From Thalassoglobus polymorphus (lineage in GTDB: Bacteria > Planctomycetota > Planctomycetia > Planctomycetales > Planctomycetaceae), in NCBI RefSeq assembly GCF_007744255.1, contig NZ_CP036267.1, positions 3,227,500-3,291,499 of the forward strand: 64,000 bases of DNA, in the 5' to 3' direction. Within the stretch, counting starts at the first letter, position 1; each line of letters begins with the position of its first letter. The position numbers and the translations under genes were made by a program. The notes beneath the pieces were generated by a model. That model saw only the letters and a list, made by a program, of their open reading frames with translations. It did not search any database and was not told the DNA's origin. Of the stretch, positions 18,253 to 27,381 are shown one piece after another.

Positions 18253-19104
18253 ATGGCCAGAGAAGAAAATTCCTTGAAATTCACGACAGCTGTCGACTGG
18301 CTGAGAACCGCGGAACGAATCGTGGTCTTCACCGGAGCCGGAATCAGTACGGCCAGCGGAATCGCGACATTTCGTGATGATGGAGGATTCTGGACCCGAT
18401 TTCCTCCTGAAGACTTCGCAAATTGGAAAGGGTTGCTGCAAACTGCAGTTCTTCAACCTAAAAGAATGGCTGAGTTTCTGGTCGCTGTTCTGGAACCGAT
18501 CGCAACTGCGAGTCCAAACGAAGCCCATCGAGCGATCGCTCAGCTGGAACAGTTCAAACCGGTCGATGTCATTACACAAAACATCGATCGATTGCATCAA
18601 GATGCCGGAAGTGGAAATGTTTCTGAAATTCATGGGAACCTTTTCGAGATCGTTTCCTTTCCTCGGCAAGAGGAAAGTCGTGAGCTGACAAAAATGGACC
18701 TGCTAGAAATTGTCCAGAACGTCAAAGCCACGCAATCCGAAGTATGGGCTGGTCCGAAGTTACTAAAAGCGATCTCCCCGTTGTTGGGTGCCTCGCTTCT
18801 GGGGACTCACCGGCCGAATCTGGTATTGTTTGGTGATCAACTTGCTGAGCCAGATTGGTCAAACGCTCAAGACTCGGTGCAGCGTTGCGACCTGTTCATT
18901 TCAGTGGGAACTTCACAATCCATTTACCCGGCTGCCGAATTGCCGAGCCGAGCCAAAGCAGCAGGTTCCAAGTGCATCGTGATCGATCCTGAAGTTGGCG
19001 GTGTTGGCGATCTTTGGTTTGCGGCTCCTGCAGAGCAAGTGCTACCGAAGTTGGTCTCGTCTGCTTTTCCAGAGCTTACAGAAGAGCAGTGTGACCATGA
19101 GTGA
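18253..19104 (+). CDS. Sir2-family NAD-dependent deacylase-like protein
   Basis: The Rossmann NAD site is visible: FTGAGIS (about 29-33) followed by ASGIATFRD, then TQNIDRLHQDAG and the catalytic His in SEIHGNLFE, then FISVGTS. This supports an NAD-dependent protein deacylase. The two CxxC zinc pairs of canonical sirtuins are absent: the region after EIHGN contains no cysteines, so the small domain is built differently. The frame opens at TTG 18232, overlapping the previous stop; ATG 18253 is the first ATG. The stop overlaps the coaX-like start by eight bases (ATGAGTGA), indicating translational coupling. Cytosolic. Confidence 0.88.
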   Translation: MAREENSLKFTTAVDWLRTAERIVVFTGAGISTASGIATFRDDGGFWTRFPPEDFANWKGLLQTAVLQPKRMAEFLVAVLEPIATASPNEAHRAIAQLEQFKPVDVITQNIDRLHQDAGSGNVSEIHGNLFEIVSFPRQEESRELTKMDLLEIVQNVKATQSEVWAGPKLLKAISPLLGASLLGTHRPNLVLFGDQLAEPDWSNAQDSVQRCDLFISVGTSQSIYPAAELPSRAKAAGSKCIVIDPEVGGVGDLWFAAPAEQVLPKLVSSAFPELTEEQCDHE

Positions 19105-19888
19105 GATTCACAATTATCTGGCGCTTCACCCCGGACACACGCGCGTGAAGCTCGGTCTGTTTGAACTTGGCCCAGACGACCCATTTCCTCGTTGTGTGAC
19201 TTCGCTGTTTGTTGAGAATCACGAAAAAATCCCATGGAGCGAGCTCGACGATCAGGTTCCAGCCCCTCTGGAATGTCGATCAATTTTGACAGGCTCGAAT
19301 CAATTCCTGGCGACTCAGATCCTCGACAACTGGAAATCAAATTCTCCTCCCCCTCTCACATTGTCTGAAAACTCCGCTATTCCAATTCGTTCACTGGTAG
19401 ATGTCCCCGAGAAAGTCGGGGCTGACCGGTTATTGAATGCCGTTGCGGTAAACGGTTTGCGAAAACCTGGTCATGCTGCGGTGATCGTCGATTCAGGAAC
19501 GGCGATCACTGTCGACGTTGTGAATTCAGACGGAGCTTTTTTGGGAGGTGCAATACTGCCCGGCGTTCTCATGGGAGCCCGTGCAATGAGTGAATTCACA
19601 ACGACGCTCCCCTTAATCGACGGGAAAGAATTTCTGGAGCGTCTCCCTGACGCACTCGGTCGCAACACCGAAGCTGCGATGGCAAGTGGGCTCTATTGGG
19701 GCCATTTAGGGGCAGTGAAAGAATTGGTGGCACGAATTTCGGAACAGCTTGACGTTCCGTCACAACTCTATATCACTGGTGGAGCTCTTCCGATTCTTGA
19801 ACCGTATTTCCCTAACGCGATTTGTGAGAAGAACTTGTCGTTGATTGGAAGCGTCCTGACTGCCAGATCAATTTTGGATGGCGAATGA
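19097..19888 (+). CDS. coaX: Type III pantothenate kinase-like protein
   Basis: ATG 19097 lies inside the end of the Sir2-like gene. The PanK-III fold is supported by EKVGADRLLNAVAV, VDSGTAITVDVV, GGAILPGVLMGARAM and the C-terminal YITGGAL and NLSLIGSVL blocks. About 263 residues, the usual length. The enzyme phosphorylates pantothenate in the first step of coenzyme A synthesis. One oddity: the N-terminal phosphate-binding motif, normally D-x-GNT, reads LALHPGHTRVKLG here, so the usual Asp is missing. It may be a divergent but active form. The stop overlaps the start of the next gene by four bases (ATGA), so the three genes are translationally linked. Confidence 0.87.
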   Translation: MSEIHNYLALHPGHTRVKLGLFELGPDDPFPRCVTSLFVENHEKIPWSELDDQVPAPLECRSILTGSNQFLATQILDNWKSNSPPPLTLSENSAIPIRSLVDVPEKVGADRLLNAVAVNGLRKPGHAAVIVDSGTAITVDVVNSDGAFLGGAILPGVLMGARAMSEFTTTLPLIDGKEFLERLPDALGRNTEAAMASGLYWGHLGAVKELVARISEQLDVPSQLYITGGALPILEPYFPNAICEKNLSLIGSVLTARSILDGE

Positions 19889-20979
19889 ACAGTGCATTGA
19901 AACGAACAACTGTTGAACTTTTGACCCCGCGCGGACGCGGAGCGGTCGCGTCGATTCGAGTCTGCGGAGATGTCTCAAGCATTGACAAGTTTTTCTCCGC
20001 AGCGAATCAAAAATCGATGCAGCAGCAACCGATCGATGCAATTCGATACGGTCTATGGGGCGCCACCAACAGCGAGGATCTTGTTTGTGTGAGAACTGAC
20101 GATTCGACAGTTGAGATACATTGCCACGGTGGAGCGGCAGCGATCGAGCGAATCATGAAGGATTTAATTTCGTCAGGGGTCGAGCAGTTGCAACGTGAGC
20201 GAACTTTCGAGAAAAGCTCAGCAGGTCAAGTTGACTCGAGCGAGATTTCTTTTACTGAAGAGTTTCAGCTTTGCTTACAACAGGTAACAACTCAAAAAGC
20301 AGCTCACGAGGTCTTACGGCAATCCAGCCTCTTTCCCAAATCACTGAAAGAGGCTCAAACGACCGATGATCCGCTGCTTCGCCGTTCTGCCGTCGAATCG
20401 ATGCTACGTTGGGCAGAATTCGGACAACATTTAACTCAACCATGGAAAGTCGTCTTGTGTGGCCCACCAAATGTCGGAAAGTCGAGCTTGATTAACTCGC
20501 TGGTCGGCTTTTCCCGGTCCGTGGTCTTTGATCAACCGGGAACGACGCGAGACGTGGTCACGGTTCAAACAGCTCTGAAAGGCTGGCCGATCGAGTTTTC
20601 TGACACAGCTGGCCTGCGCCAAACCGATGAAGAGATCGAATCCGCAGGAATCGCGAAGGCGAGGGCGACAATCGAAGCTGCTGACTTACTGCTGATGATT
20701 GTCGATGCTCAAAATGGTGTTGTAGAGTTCGAAAAACAATTCGCCGCCAAAAATCAGAGATCGCTGATTGTCTTCAATAAGATCGACCTAGCAAGCAACG
20801 ACTTCTCCGAAGCTGGGCAAATTTGCGTTTCTGCAACGACTGAACAGGGCATTCAGGAACTGGCAACGGAAATCGTTTCACAGCTCATCCCAGCCGTTCC
20901 ACCTAAAACACAAGCTTACCCTGTCACACCGCGACAAGTCTCCCTGCTGGAGAATCTGTTAAAAGAAGCCCCCGAGTAG
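19885..20979 (+). CDS. MnmE/TrmE-like GTPase, short form
   Basis: 364 residues against about 450 for MnmE. The N-terminal tetrahydrofolate-binding-type domain is recognisable (GRGAVASIRVCG, and STVEIHCHGG near residue 80). The G domain has G1 GPPNVGKSS (from about 193), G2 within QPGTTRDVV, G3 DTAGLR and G4 NKID. The helical linker domain is shortened and the C-terminal Cys-containing motif (C-[IL]-GK) that MnmE needs for tRNA wobble-uridine modification is absent; the protein ends LLKEAPE. It is therefore probably a paralogue with a changed role, or a reduced version. It is the last gene of the 17813-20979 operon. Confidence 0.88.
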   Translation: MNSALKRTTVELLTPRGRGAVASIRVCGDVSSIDKFFSAANQKSMQQQPIDAIRYGLWGATNSEDLVCVRTDDSTVEIHCHGGAAAIERIMKDLISSGVEQLQRERTFEKSSAGQVDSSEISFTEEFQLCLQQVTTQKAAHEVLRQSSLFPKSLKEAQTTDDPLLRRSAVESMLRWAEFGQHLTQPWKVVLCGPPNVGKSSLINSLVGFSRSVVFDQPGTTRDVVTVQTALKGWPIEFSDTAGLRQTDEEIESAGIAKARATIEAADLLLMIVDAQNGVVEFEKQFAAKNQRSLIVFNKIDLASNDFSEAGQICVSATTEQGIQELATEIVSQLIPAVPPKTQAYPVTPRQVSLLENLLKEAPE

Positions 20980-21568
20980 CACTCGCAGGATGCAACAAGC
21001 CAGTCCTCACGCTTCCCTATTGCTCCACGCTGCAATTGAGAACCACGCTGTCATTGGGAACCAATCTGCATGTGGGCCAGGTGCGGTGTGAATTCTACTC
21101 CCAAGTGTTTCTACTCAGTGTTTCTACTCAGTGTTTCTACTCAGTGTTTCTACTCAGTGTTTCTACTCAGTGTTTCTACTCAGTGTTTCTAACTCTTACC
21201 TGTGCCCAGCGTCTGTCCCTTGCATGTGGTGATTTCGCGACGCGGGCCGTTCCCTTTTTGCATCATCCCGGTGCCGGGGCCTCGTAACTCGCTTTACCAA
21301 GTGCACCAGGCTGTGTGTCCCGGGGTTTCCCTAATGCTGACGTAAGTAATTTAGAGCAAGACGTTTACAACATTAAACTGAAATCTCACGGATGTCGCTC
21401 TCCATGTTTTTCAAATCAATCGACTTTCAATCGACTTGTTGGAATTACAGTTGCATTTCCCAGCAAAGAGGTCAACGAGTGCTCGAATTGGGGGCACAAG
21501 CGGAAAAAACAAATCTCAGAAAGATCAGTTATGACGACTTTGTGTAGAGCTTCAGGGAGGGATTACTC
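20980..21568. other. Intergenic region with tandem repeats
   Basis: The 589 bases between the MnmE-like gene and the unknown gene at 21569 hold the 13-bp tandem array at 21105-21191 and, just before it, an imperfect 18-bp duplication (ACGCTGCAATTGAGAACC / ACGCTGTCATTGGGAACC, about 21026-21062). The stretch 21230-21310 is locally GC-rich. No coding frame looks real, since the repeats of length 13 break any reading frame. Confidence 0.6.
21105..21191. repeat. 13-bp tandem repeat, six full units plus a partial
   Basis: Six identical copies of GTGTTTCTACTCA (21105-21182) followed by nine bases of a seventh. The copies are identical, which points to recent expansion by slippage. It is not a CRISPR array: there are no spacers. 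Confidence 0.95.
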
Positions 21569-22345
21569 ATGCATTTAAGAAGTATTGCCGAGACCGCTGC
21601 TGTGCTGACCTGGTCTGCATCGAATCAAGCAGATGAATTGAGCAGCGATCAATCTCTGGCTGCGGCTGAATACTGGAAAGAGACCAACTTTCTTTTTCAG
21701 CGTTGGAGTCGCGCGATTCGCGAGATCCATATCGGCGAGAGCTCTCCGGAGCAATTGACGACTCTCCTCGAAGAAATTCTCACCGCAGAACTTTTGACTC
21801 GTTCGACGGCAGCCAGAATTTTTTCGTTCAAACGGCAACGGCAGATTGAAGACTTCACGCAAGTGGCTGAGAAGTCCATTGAGGAGCATGTGAAGATTCG
21901 AAACCGGGCATTTGATCTTCATGGAAGCATCTCGGCAGAGACTTCAAAGCTTTTGAAGAGCGAAAGACTCTTCCGCAAAGTTCAACGTTGGTCGGACTAT
22001 CTCGTGAGTTATTATCTTGTTGCATCAGAAATGCCACTCAAGGCAGCATTTGATAGCGATCTCTGTCTGGACTTCTGTGATGATCGGTCAAACCCGGAAT
22101 CTTCAGAAAATGCGATGGTCGCTCGCCAGCTGGAGTTGGTCGCACTGGTTCGTTCATTTCCGAACCGGGAAATCGGCCATCGTGTCGATGCAGAAGCTCA
22201 TCGATCTCGCTGCGATCAAGCGATCTTCTTGAGCGGTCAACCTTCTACGGAGAATTCAGGCTTGCTATTCTCACGGACACGACGAAGAATACTTGCTGGC
22301 GAAGGATTCTTGTTGAATGCTCCGCTTGGAAGTCAGACAGACTAG
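21569..22345 (+). CDS. Protein of unknown function (258 aa), probably helical
   Basis: The start is well supported: GGGAGG (21555-21560) stands eight bases before ATG 21569. I do not recognise a family. The sequence is acidic and helix-rich (for example AAEYWKETNFLFQRWSRAIREIH and LEEILTAELLTRSTAARIF), with no signal peptide, membrane helix or metal motif. It lies upstream of the PAS-GAF-receiver gene on the same strand, separated by about 180 bases if that gene starts at 22525, and may share a function with it. Soluble cytosolic localisation is inferred. Confidence 0.75.
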   Translation: MHLRSIAETAAVLTWSASNQADELSSDQSLAAAEYWKETNFLFQRWSRAIREIHIGESSPEQLTTLLEEILTAELLTRSTAARIFSFKRQRQIEDFTQVAEKSIEEHVKIRNRAFDLHGSISAETSKLLKSERLFRKVQRWSDYLVSYYLVASEMPLKAAFDSDLCLDFCDDRSNPESSENAMVARQLELVALVRSFPNREIGHRVDAEAHRSRCDQAIFLSGQPSTENSGLLFSRTRRRILAGEGFLLNAPLGSQTD

Positions 22346-22524
22346 CAACTCAAAACTGCCGCTTGAGAAAGTTTTTTGAAGCTTTCTTTGAAAGAGGCTG
22401 GCAGCGGTCTAGACGTCCTTCAAATCGACCGATAAAAAAGACCCAGAGTCTTGCATCTGTCTTTAGCGTCATTGATGACGGGATTCAATGTCGCGTTCAC
22501 TCTTTTTTGGGAGTTGGGGCACCT

Positions 22525-24219
22525 GTGTCCGAGCAACCTGAAGTTCTTGTTCTTGGCGGAGATGATTCATCTTCCACTTTCGTTCTCGACGAATTGAAAG
22601 AACGATGCCGTCTCGTTGAGGTCTCCTCTCTGGCTGACTTCATCGAGAGAATCAACAGCGAACAGCCTCCGGACTACTACCTGCTGAAGTCTCCTGTGGA
22701 AGGTTTAATGCAAATCAATGATTCGCTGAGTCTGCTTTCTCAAATTCCAGATGCGATTCTGCAAATTGATCAGAACGAACGCGTCATGTGGGCGAACCGG
22801 TCAGCCGAGAAGCTTCTCAACTTGAAACTCGACGGTGACACGCCGAAACTGTTCGATCTTTGGGAAGGAGCACAAATTGTAGGGCCTGACTTCTCTCCAG
22901 TGAATTCTGTTCTGTCAAATGGCAAACAGGCCAAAACAACAGTCAAAATCGACGACAAGACGTACTTCGAGTTTCTCGCGAGTCCGCTGCCCGGTAGTTC
23001 GCCGGATGGCTCTAAACTCCTCTTGGCGATCCTGCGAGACACCTCCGATGAAGTCCTTCAGCAGCAGAAGCTCGACGCCGTTCACCAAGCGGGAACGGAT
23101 CTGGGGGATCTGGAGCGGGAAGAGCTTCTCGAGCTAACGGAATATGAACGAATCGAACTGCTGAAATCGAAGCTCATTCACTACACACAAGAGCTGTTAG
23201 AGTTTGATACGGTCGAAGTTCGCGTCATCGATCAAAATACACAAGAGTTGACTCCACTGATCAACTTTGGAATGGACCCTACCGCCGCCGCCCGCGAACT
23301 CAGAGCACAACCACACGGAAACGGGGTCACCGGTTTTGTCGCAGCGACAGGAAGAAGCTACCTCTGCGAAGACACCAGCAACGATCCACTTTACATTGAG
23401 GGAGTCGTTGGAGCGAAAAGTTCTCTGACGGTCCCACTCGTCAGGCGAGATCTTGTGTTGGGGACATTTAATGTCGAAAGTCCGAATGTCGGCGCATTTT
23501 CTACGAATGATCTGAAATTCGTTGAGTTGTTTTGCCGTGAGGTGGCGACCGCACTGAATTACCTCGACCTGTTATCTGTTGAACAGATGCATTCAGTGGA
23601 GAAAAACACTCAGAAAGTGCTCTGTGAAGTCGCTGCACCTGTGGACGACATTCTGAACGACACATCCTGGATCTACGAACGCTTTCGTGGTGAGGACTCA
23701 GAACTCTGTCATCGAATTAAACATATCCTAAAACGTACTCAAGACATTCGAGACCTGATCCGGCAAACAGGTAAGCCGACCGGCCCCAATTTTGCGGGAG
23801 CGTTCTTGAAATCGCGAAGTCATCCGTTGCTCGCGGACAAACGAGTTTTGGTCGTCGATACTGACCCCGAAATTCGTAAGAGTGCTCATATCATCCTTGA
23901 GCAGAACGAGATGACTGTCGATGCAGTCCGGTCTGCCGATGAAGCACTTCGCATGGTTCGAACTTTCACATATCATGCTGTCATCGCTGACAAAAGGCCG
24001 CCGGACATGAAAGGCTCGGACCTGTTCCGGTCCATTCGGGAAATCCACGAGCATCTCCCAATCATGCTGATGACCGGCTTTGACTACGACGGCGAACACA
24101 CGCTCATTAAGTGTCGTGAAATGGGTATGAAAGAAACGATCTACAAGCCTTTTATCATCGACAAGTTTCTCAAAGCAATTGAGAATGCGGTCAAAACCCA
24201 TCTCCCAGAAAGCGTGTGA
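22525..24219 (+). CDS. PAS-GAF protein with C-terminal receiver domain
   Basis: Domains in order: a receiver-like N-terminal segment (EVLVLGGDD), a PAS domain with ILQIDQNERVMWANRSAEKLL, a GAF domain (about LIHYTQELLEFDTVEVRVID to REVATALNYL), a short degenerate linker, and a C-terminal receiver with RVLVVDTDPEIR, the Asp of VIADKRPPDMKG, the Thr of LMTGF and Lys of IYKPF. There is no ATPase domain, so it is not a kinase by itself; it probably receives phosphate from another kinase. The start is uncertain. The frame is open from TTG 22363 (618 residues), but GTG 22525 has GGGAG 11 bases upstream, and the extra 54 residues look non-coding. Confidence 0.85.
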   Translation: MSEQPEVLVLGGDDSSSTFVLDELKERCRLVEVSSLADFIERINSEQPPDYYLLKSPVEGLMQINDSLSLLSQIPDAILQIDQNERVMWANRSAEKLLNLKLDGDTPKLFDLWEGAQIVGPDFSPVNSVLSNGKQAKTTVKIDDKTYFEFLASPLPGSSPDGSKLLLAILRDTSDEVLQQQKLDAVHQAGTDLGDLEREELLELTEYERIELLKSKLIHYTQELLEFDTVEVRVIDQNTQELTPLINFGMDPTAAARELRAQPHGNGVTGFVAATGRSYLCEDTSNDPLYIEGVVGAKSSLTVPLVRRDLVLGTFNVESPNVGAFSTNDLKFVELFCREVATALNYLDLLSVEQMHSVEKNTQKVLCEVAAPVDDILNDTSWIYERFRGEDSELCHRIKHILKRTQDIRDLIRQTGKPTGPNFAGAFLKSRSHPLLADKRVLVVDTDPEIRKSAHIILEQNEMTVDAVRSADEALRMVRTFTYHAVIADKRPPDMKGSDLFRSIREIHEHLPIMLMTGFDYDGEHTLIKCREMGMKETIYKPFIIDKFLKAIENAVKTHLPESV

Positions 24220-24473
24220 GCTCTGGCATTCCTGATCATCGCCAGCAATACTACTGAGATCACAGAGGACGCCTGCTTTATACCATGTGCTTGTTGTCGT
24301 TCACTGAAATGGCAATGATTCATCAGGCCTGTGATCGCATTTTCGGATGACTGTTCCGGTTCAAACTCGCTTCGAACTGCTTGTGAAGTCATGAAAGTGA
24401 ACGACACGAGTACAACAAACATCGAAAATTCATTACAGAGTGGTAAAAATTAATTCTCGTATCTGATTCGATC
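24220..24473. other. Intergenic gap, nothing recognised
   Basis: The 254 bases hold no repeat, terminator or conserved reading frame that I can support. The minus-strand frame at 24141-24422 overlaps the preceding gene and has no domain features. Confidence 0.4.
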
Positions 24474-25385
24474 ATGCACTTTCTCGCTTGCGACGTTACT
24501 TCTCAACTCATCGAACTTCCGATCTCTCAATCCGGATCGGCTGACATTGTTCTTGGAAAGCCTCAGGCTCAAGAAGCTTTTGACGCAAACAATTCTAGCA
24601 TCAAAGAAGCTTTTGCCTCATCGAACAAACAGTTGACCCTGATGCCCCTCGGGGACTGGGGAAACACCATCTGGAGAAATCTCCCCTCGCAGTTGGCAAT
24701 ACTGACCGACAATCCGCTTGAGAGTTCTCTGATTGCAGCCCCTGCGAACAGATTCCAAAATGAAACAAGCATGAATCTTTGGCAATGGCTGGTTGAACAC
24801 TCGGACGAATTCAGTGTTTCAGCGAACGAGATCAGTGCTTCATCAATCAAAGACCAGTTCCCGGATCTCGCGCCAACTGATTCATCAATGCCAGATTGGC
24901 TGCGATCAGCTTGCAATAATTTGAACCTTAAGAATGCAAATTCCGGCCCGGACGCGATTGCCATCAAGGCGGGCCTGTTTCAGATTCATGGGGATCTGGA
25001 AACGAGTCACGAGTACGCCCAGGACTGTCAGGGAAAAGGTCGATACGCTGCGGGTGATTACTGGCATGGGATCATGCACCGACGAGAACCAGACTACGGC
25101 AATTCCAAGTATTGGTTCCGACGAGTTGGCGAACACCCCATTTTCGACGACCTTTCAACTCAGGCATCCACAATCCTGAAGGCTTGTGCTTCGCCTCTCG
25201 CTCACCAATGGTCCGACCGACTTACAGCAAATGGGACAGGTCATGGCTGGGACCCGATGGCGTTTGTCGATCTCTGTGAAACATGTGCAACCTCGCAAGA
25301 CAAACAACTCATCGAAGCGGTCAAACAAATCCAGTGGGCGGAAATGATGTTGCTTCTCGCCCAAACATACTGCGACGCTCAGTAA
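24474..25385 (+). CDS. Conserved protein of unknown function (303 aa)
   Basis: The C-terminal half contains a block that I recall as recurring in uncharacterised planctomycete and acidobacterial proteins: AIKAGLFQIHGDLETSHE, then GDYWHGIMHRREPDYGNSKYW and FRRVGEHPIF. This block is rich in His, Arg and Tyr and could form a ligand site. The N-terminal part is less distinctive. No signal peptide, membrane segment or known catalytic motif is evident. The start ATG 24474 lacks a clear ribosome site. Function unknown. Confidence 0.8.
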   Translation: MHFLACDVTSQLIELPISQSGSADIVLGKPQAQEAFDANNSSIKEAFASSNKQLTLMPLGDWGNTIWRNLPSQLAILTDNPLESSLIAAPANRFQNETSMNLWQWLVEHSDEFSVSANEISASSIKDQFPDLAPTDSSMPDWLRSACNNLNLKNANSGPDAIAIKAGLFQIHGDLETSHEYAQDCQGKGRYAAGDYWHGIMHRREPDYGNSKYWFRRVGEHPIFDDLSTQASTILKACASPLAHQWSDRLTANGTGHGWDPMAFVDLCETCATSQDKQLIEAVKQIQWAEMMLLLAQTYCDAQ

Positions 25386-25674
25386 CAGGCATTTGTATTA
25401 GCCATTCCACTGACTTGCGAAAGTGAACTTCTCAATTCCTGGGCAGCTTGCAACTGTCTTCATTCGCAGAATTCTTCCCGCAAGAGTACACCACTAGTTG
25501 ATGCCAGTTTTCAGCGGTGAAACATCAAAAGCGATCTAGTGAGTCACCCGATGAGCGACGGCACCGCAACTTCACAGTTCACGATGAGTTACTACAAATC
25601 TTAGATTCTCTGTACTAAGATGCTATCTCTCTCAACGATTTGACTGGAACCACTCTTTAACGGAACGGTTTGCT
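25386..25674. other. Intergenic gap upstream of a sulfatase
   Basis: 289 bases with no recognisable repeat, RNA or ORF. It should hold the sulfatase promoter. Confidence 0.4.
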
Positions 25675-27279
25675 GTGAAGAATTGTTTTCTGCTTTTCGC
25701 CGCTTTAGTCTCTTTCCATGCCCATTCAATGACGGCAATGGCTGCCAATCAGCCAAACATCGTCTTTATATTCACTGATGATCATGCTCCGCATGCGATT
25801 GGGGCATACGAAGGCTGGTTGAAGGAGATCAACCCGACACCGAATATCGACAAGCTCGCGTCGCAGGGAATGTTGTTTCAGAACAGTTTCTGCACCAATT
25901 CAATTTGTGGACCGAGCCGAGCCGTCATCCAAACAGGCAAGCATAGCCACATCAATGGATTCATGACGAACAAAGACAAGTTCGACGGTGATCAGCAAAC
26001 GTTTCCAAAGATCTTGCAGAAGGCAAATTATCAGACAGCCATGATCGGAAAATGGCACTTGGGAACTGATCCGCAAGGATTTGACTTCTGGAAAGTTCTG
26101 CCCGGACAGGGAGCGTACTACAACCCTGTTTTTAAATCGCCCCAAGGACGAGAGGTCATCGAAGGATACTGCACAGATATCGTCACTGAGATGGCATTGG
26201 AGTGGTTGAAGAAAGGACGTGACCAAAGTAAACCATTCATGCTGATGTGTCAGCATAAGGCTCCTCACAGAACCTGGATGCCGCCGATTCGATACCTGAC
26301 GCTGTACGATGATGTCGAGATCCCTGAGCCAGCGACACTCTTCGACAACTGGGAAGATAATGCGAGCCCAGCCCGATACCAGGAAATGGAAATCGACGGG
26401 CACCTGAATCTCGTCTTCGATTGCTTCGGCCCGCCGCTCCATGGATGGGATCCGGAAAGTGGGAAGTCCGTCGACCGCTCGGGAGCGCGGAACTTGGAGA
26501 AGTTCACTCCCGAACAATTGAAGGCCTGGAATGCTGCCTTCGAGCCGAAAAACAATGAGCTTAAGAAGCTGAATCTCAAGGGCAAAGATCTCGTGAGATG
26601 GAAATACCATCGCTACATTCGAAACTACCTGCGTTGTGTTCGTGGCGTCGACGACAGCGTCGGCCAACTGATGGCGTATCTCGACGAAGCAGGCTTAGCG
26701 GACAATACGATTGTCATCTACTCATCCGATCAGGGGTTTTATCTTGGAGACCACGGTTGGTACGACAAACGCTGGATGTACGAAGAGTCAATGAAAATGC
26801 CGTTTATCTGCAAATGGCCCGGAGTCACTCAGCCTGGAAGTATCAATAAAGACTTAATCCAGAACATTGACTACGCAGAAACATTTCTAGAGATCGCCGG
26901 CGCCGAAATTCCGGATGATATGCAAGGCCGTTCAATCGTCCCTCTACTCAAAGGCGAAACCCCAAAGGATTGGCGAGACTCGATCTACTACCACTACTAC
27001 GAATACCCCAGCGTTCACATGGTCGCCAAACACAATGGAGTGCGAACGGACCGATACAAATTGATTCAATTTTATCAGTTTGGAGAGTGGGAATTTTATG
27101 ATCTCGAAAAAGACCCCGACGAGCTTCAAAACGAGTACAACAACCCTCAGTACGCTAAAGAAATCGCCCAGCTAAAAGAAGAACTTGCAAGGCTCGAAAA
27201 ACAAACCAACGATCAAACCGACCGAAGCGAGATGCCCGACGATTGGAAACAGAAGTTTCGTCCTGCTTCAAACCGCTAG
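25675..27279 (+). CDS. Secreted sulfatase (formylglycine-dependent)
   Basis: 534 residues with a Sec signal peptide (GTG start at 25675; KNCFLLFAALVSFHAHSMTAMA). Alkaline-phosphatase-fold sulfatase motifs: IVFIFTDDHAPHAIG (metal-binding Asp pair), the formylglycine site CGPSR with Cys78, GKWHLG, and SDQGFYLGDHGWYDKR. An exported type I sulfatase needs a formylglycine-generating enzyme, which is not encoded in the window. It would remove sulfate esters from algal or host polysaccharides. The stop codon TAG (27277-27279) is part of the terminal CTAG of the repeat 27276-27381. Confidence 0.95.
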   Translation: MKNCFLLFAALVSFHAHSMTAMAANQPNIVFIFTDDHAPHAIGAYEGWLKEINPTPNIDKLASQGMLFQNSFCTNSICGPSRAVIQTGKHSHINGFMTNKDKFDGDQQTFPKILQKANYQTAMIGKWHLGTDPQGFDFWKVLPGQGAYYNPVFKSPQGREVIEGYCTDIVTEMALEWLKKGRDQSKPFMLMCQHKAPHRTWMPPIRYLTLYDDVEIPEPATLFDNWEDNASPARYQEMEIDGHLNLVFDCFGPPLHGWDPESGKSVDRSGARNLEKFTPEQLKAWNAAFEPKNNELKKLNLKGKDLVRWKYHRYIRNYLRCVRGVDDSVGQLMAYLDEAGLADNTIVIYSSDQGFYLGDHGWYDKRWMYEESMKMPFICKWPGVTQPGSINKDLIQNIDYAETFLEIAGAEIPDDMQGRSIVPLLKGETPKDWRDSIYYHYYEYPSVHMVAKHNGVRTDRYKLIQFYQFGEWEFYDLEKDPDELQNEYNNPQYAKEIAQLKEELARLEKQTNDQTDRSEMPDDWKQKFRPASNR

Positions 27280-27381
27280 AGCAGTTTGCTCTACCGTTTG
27301 CCCGTGAAGAACGCATTTCTCTAGTAAAAATGCTGTTCGCCACGAGGCAGATCCTGCAAACCAATTCGAAAGATGCTCTAG
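27276..27381 (-). repeat. 106-bp CTAG-bounded fold-back element, family 1, copy B (best preserved)
   Basis: The element has perfect 8-bp terminal inverted repeats, CTAGAGCA at 27276-27283 and TGCTCTAG at 27374-27381. Internally it folds back along most of its length, with GCATTT/AAATGC flanking the central TTACTAGAG loop, GTTC/GAAC, and CGTG/CACG. The left CTAG contains the stop codon of the sulfatase gene. The bases just outside both ends also read ACCG (27272-27275 and 27382-27385). Confidence 0.92.

Noticed and set aside
21105-21191. Possible CRISPR array
   Set aside because: The units are directly adjacent with no spacers and no cas genes are near.
22363-22524. N-terminal extension of the PAS-GAF-receiver protein
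   Set aside because: The sequence lacks domain character and the GTG at 22525 has a better ribosome site; kept only as an alternative start.
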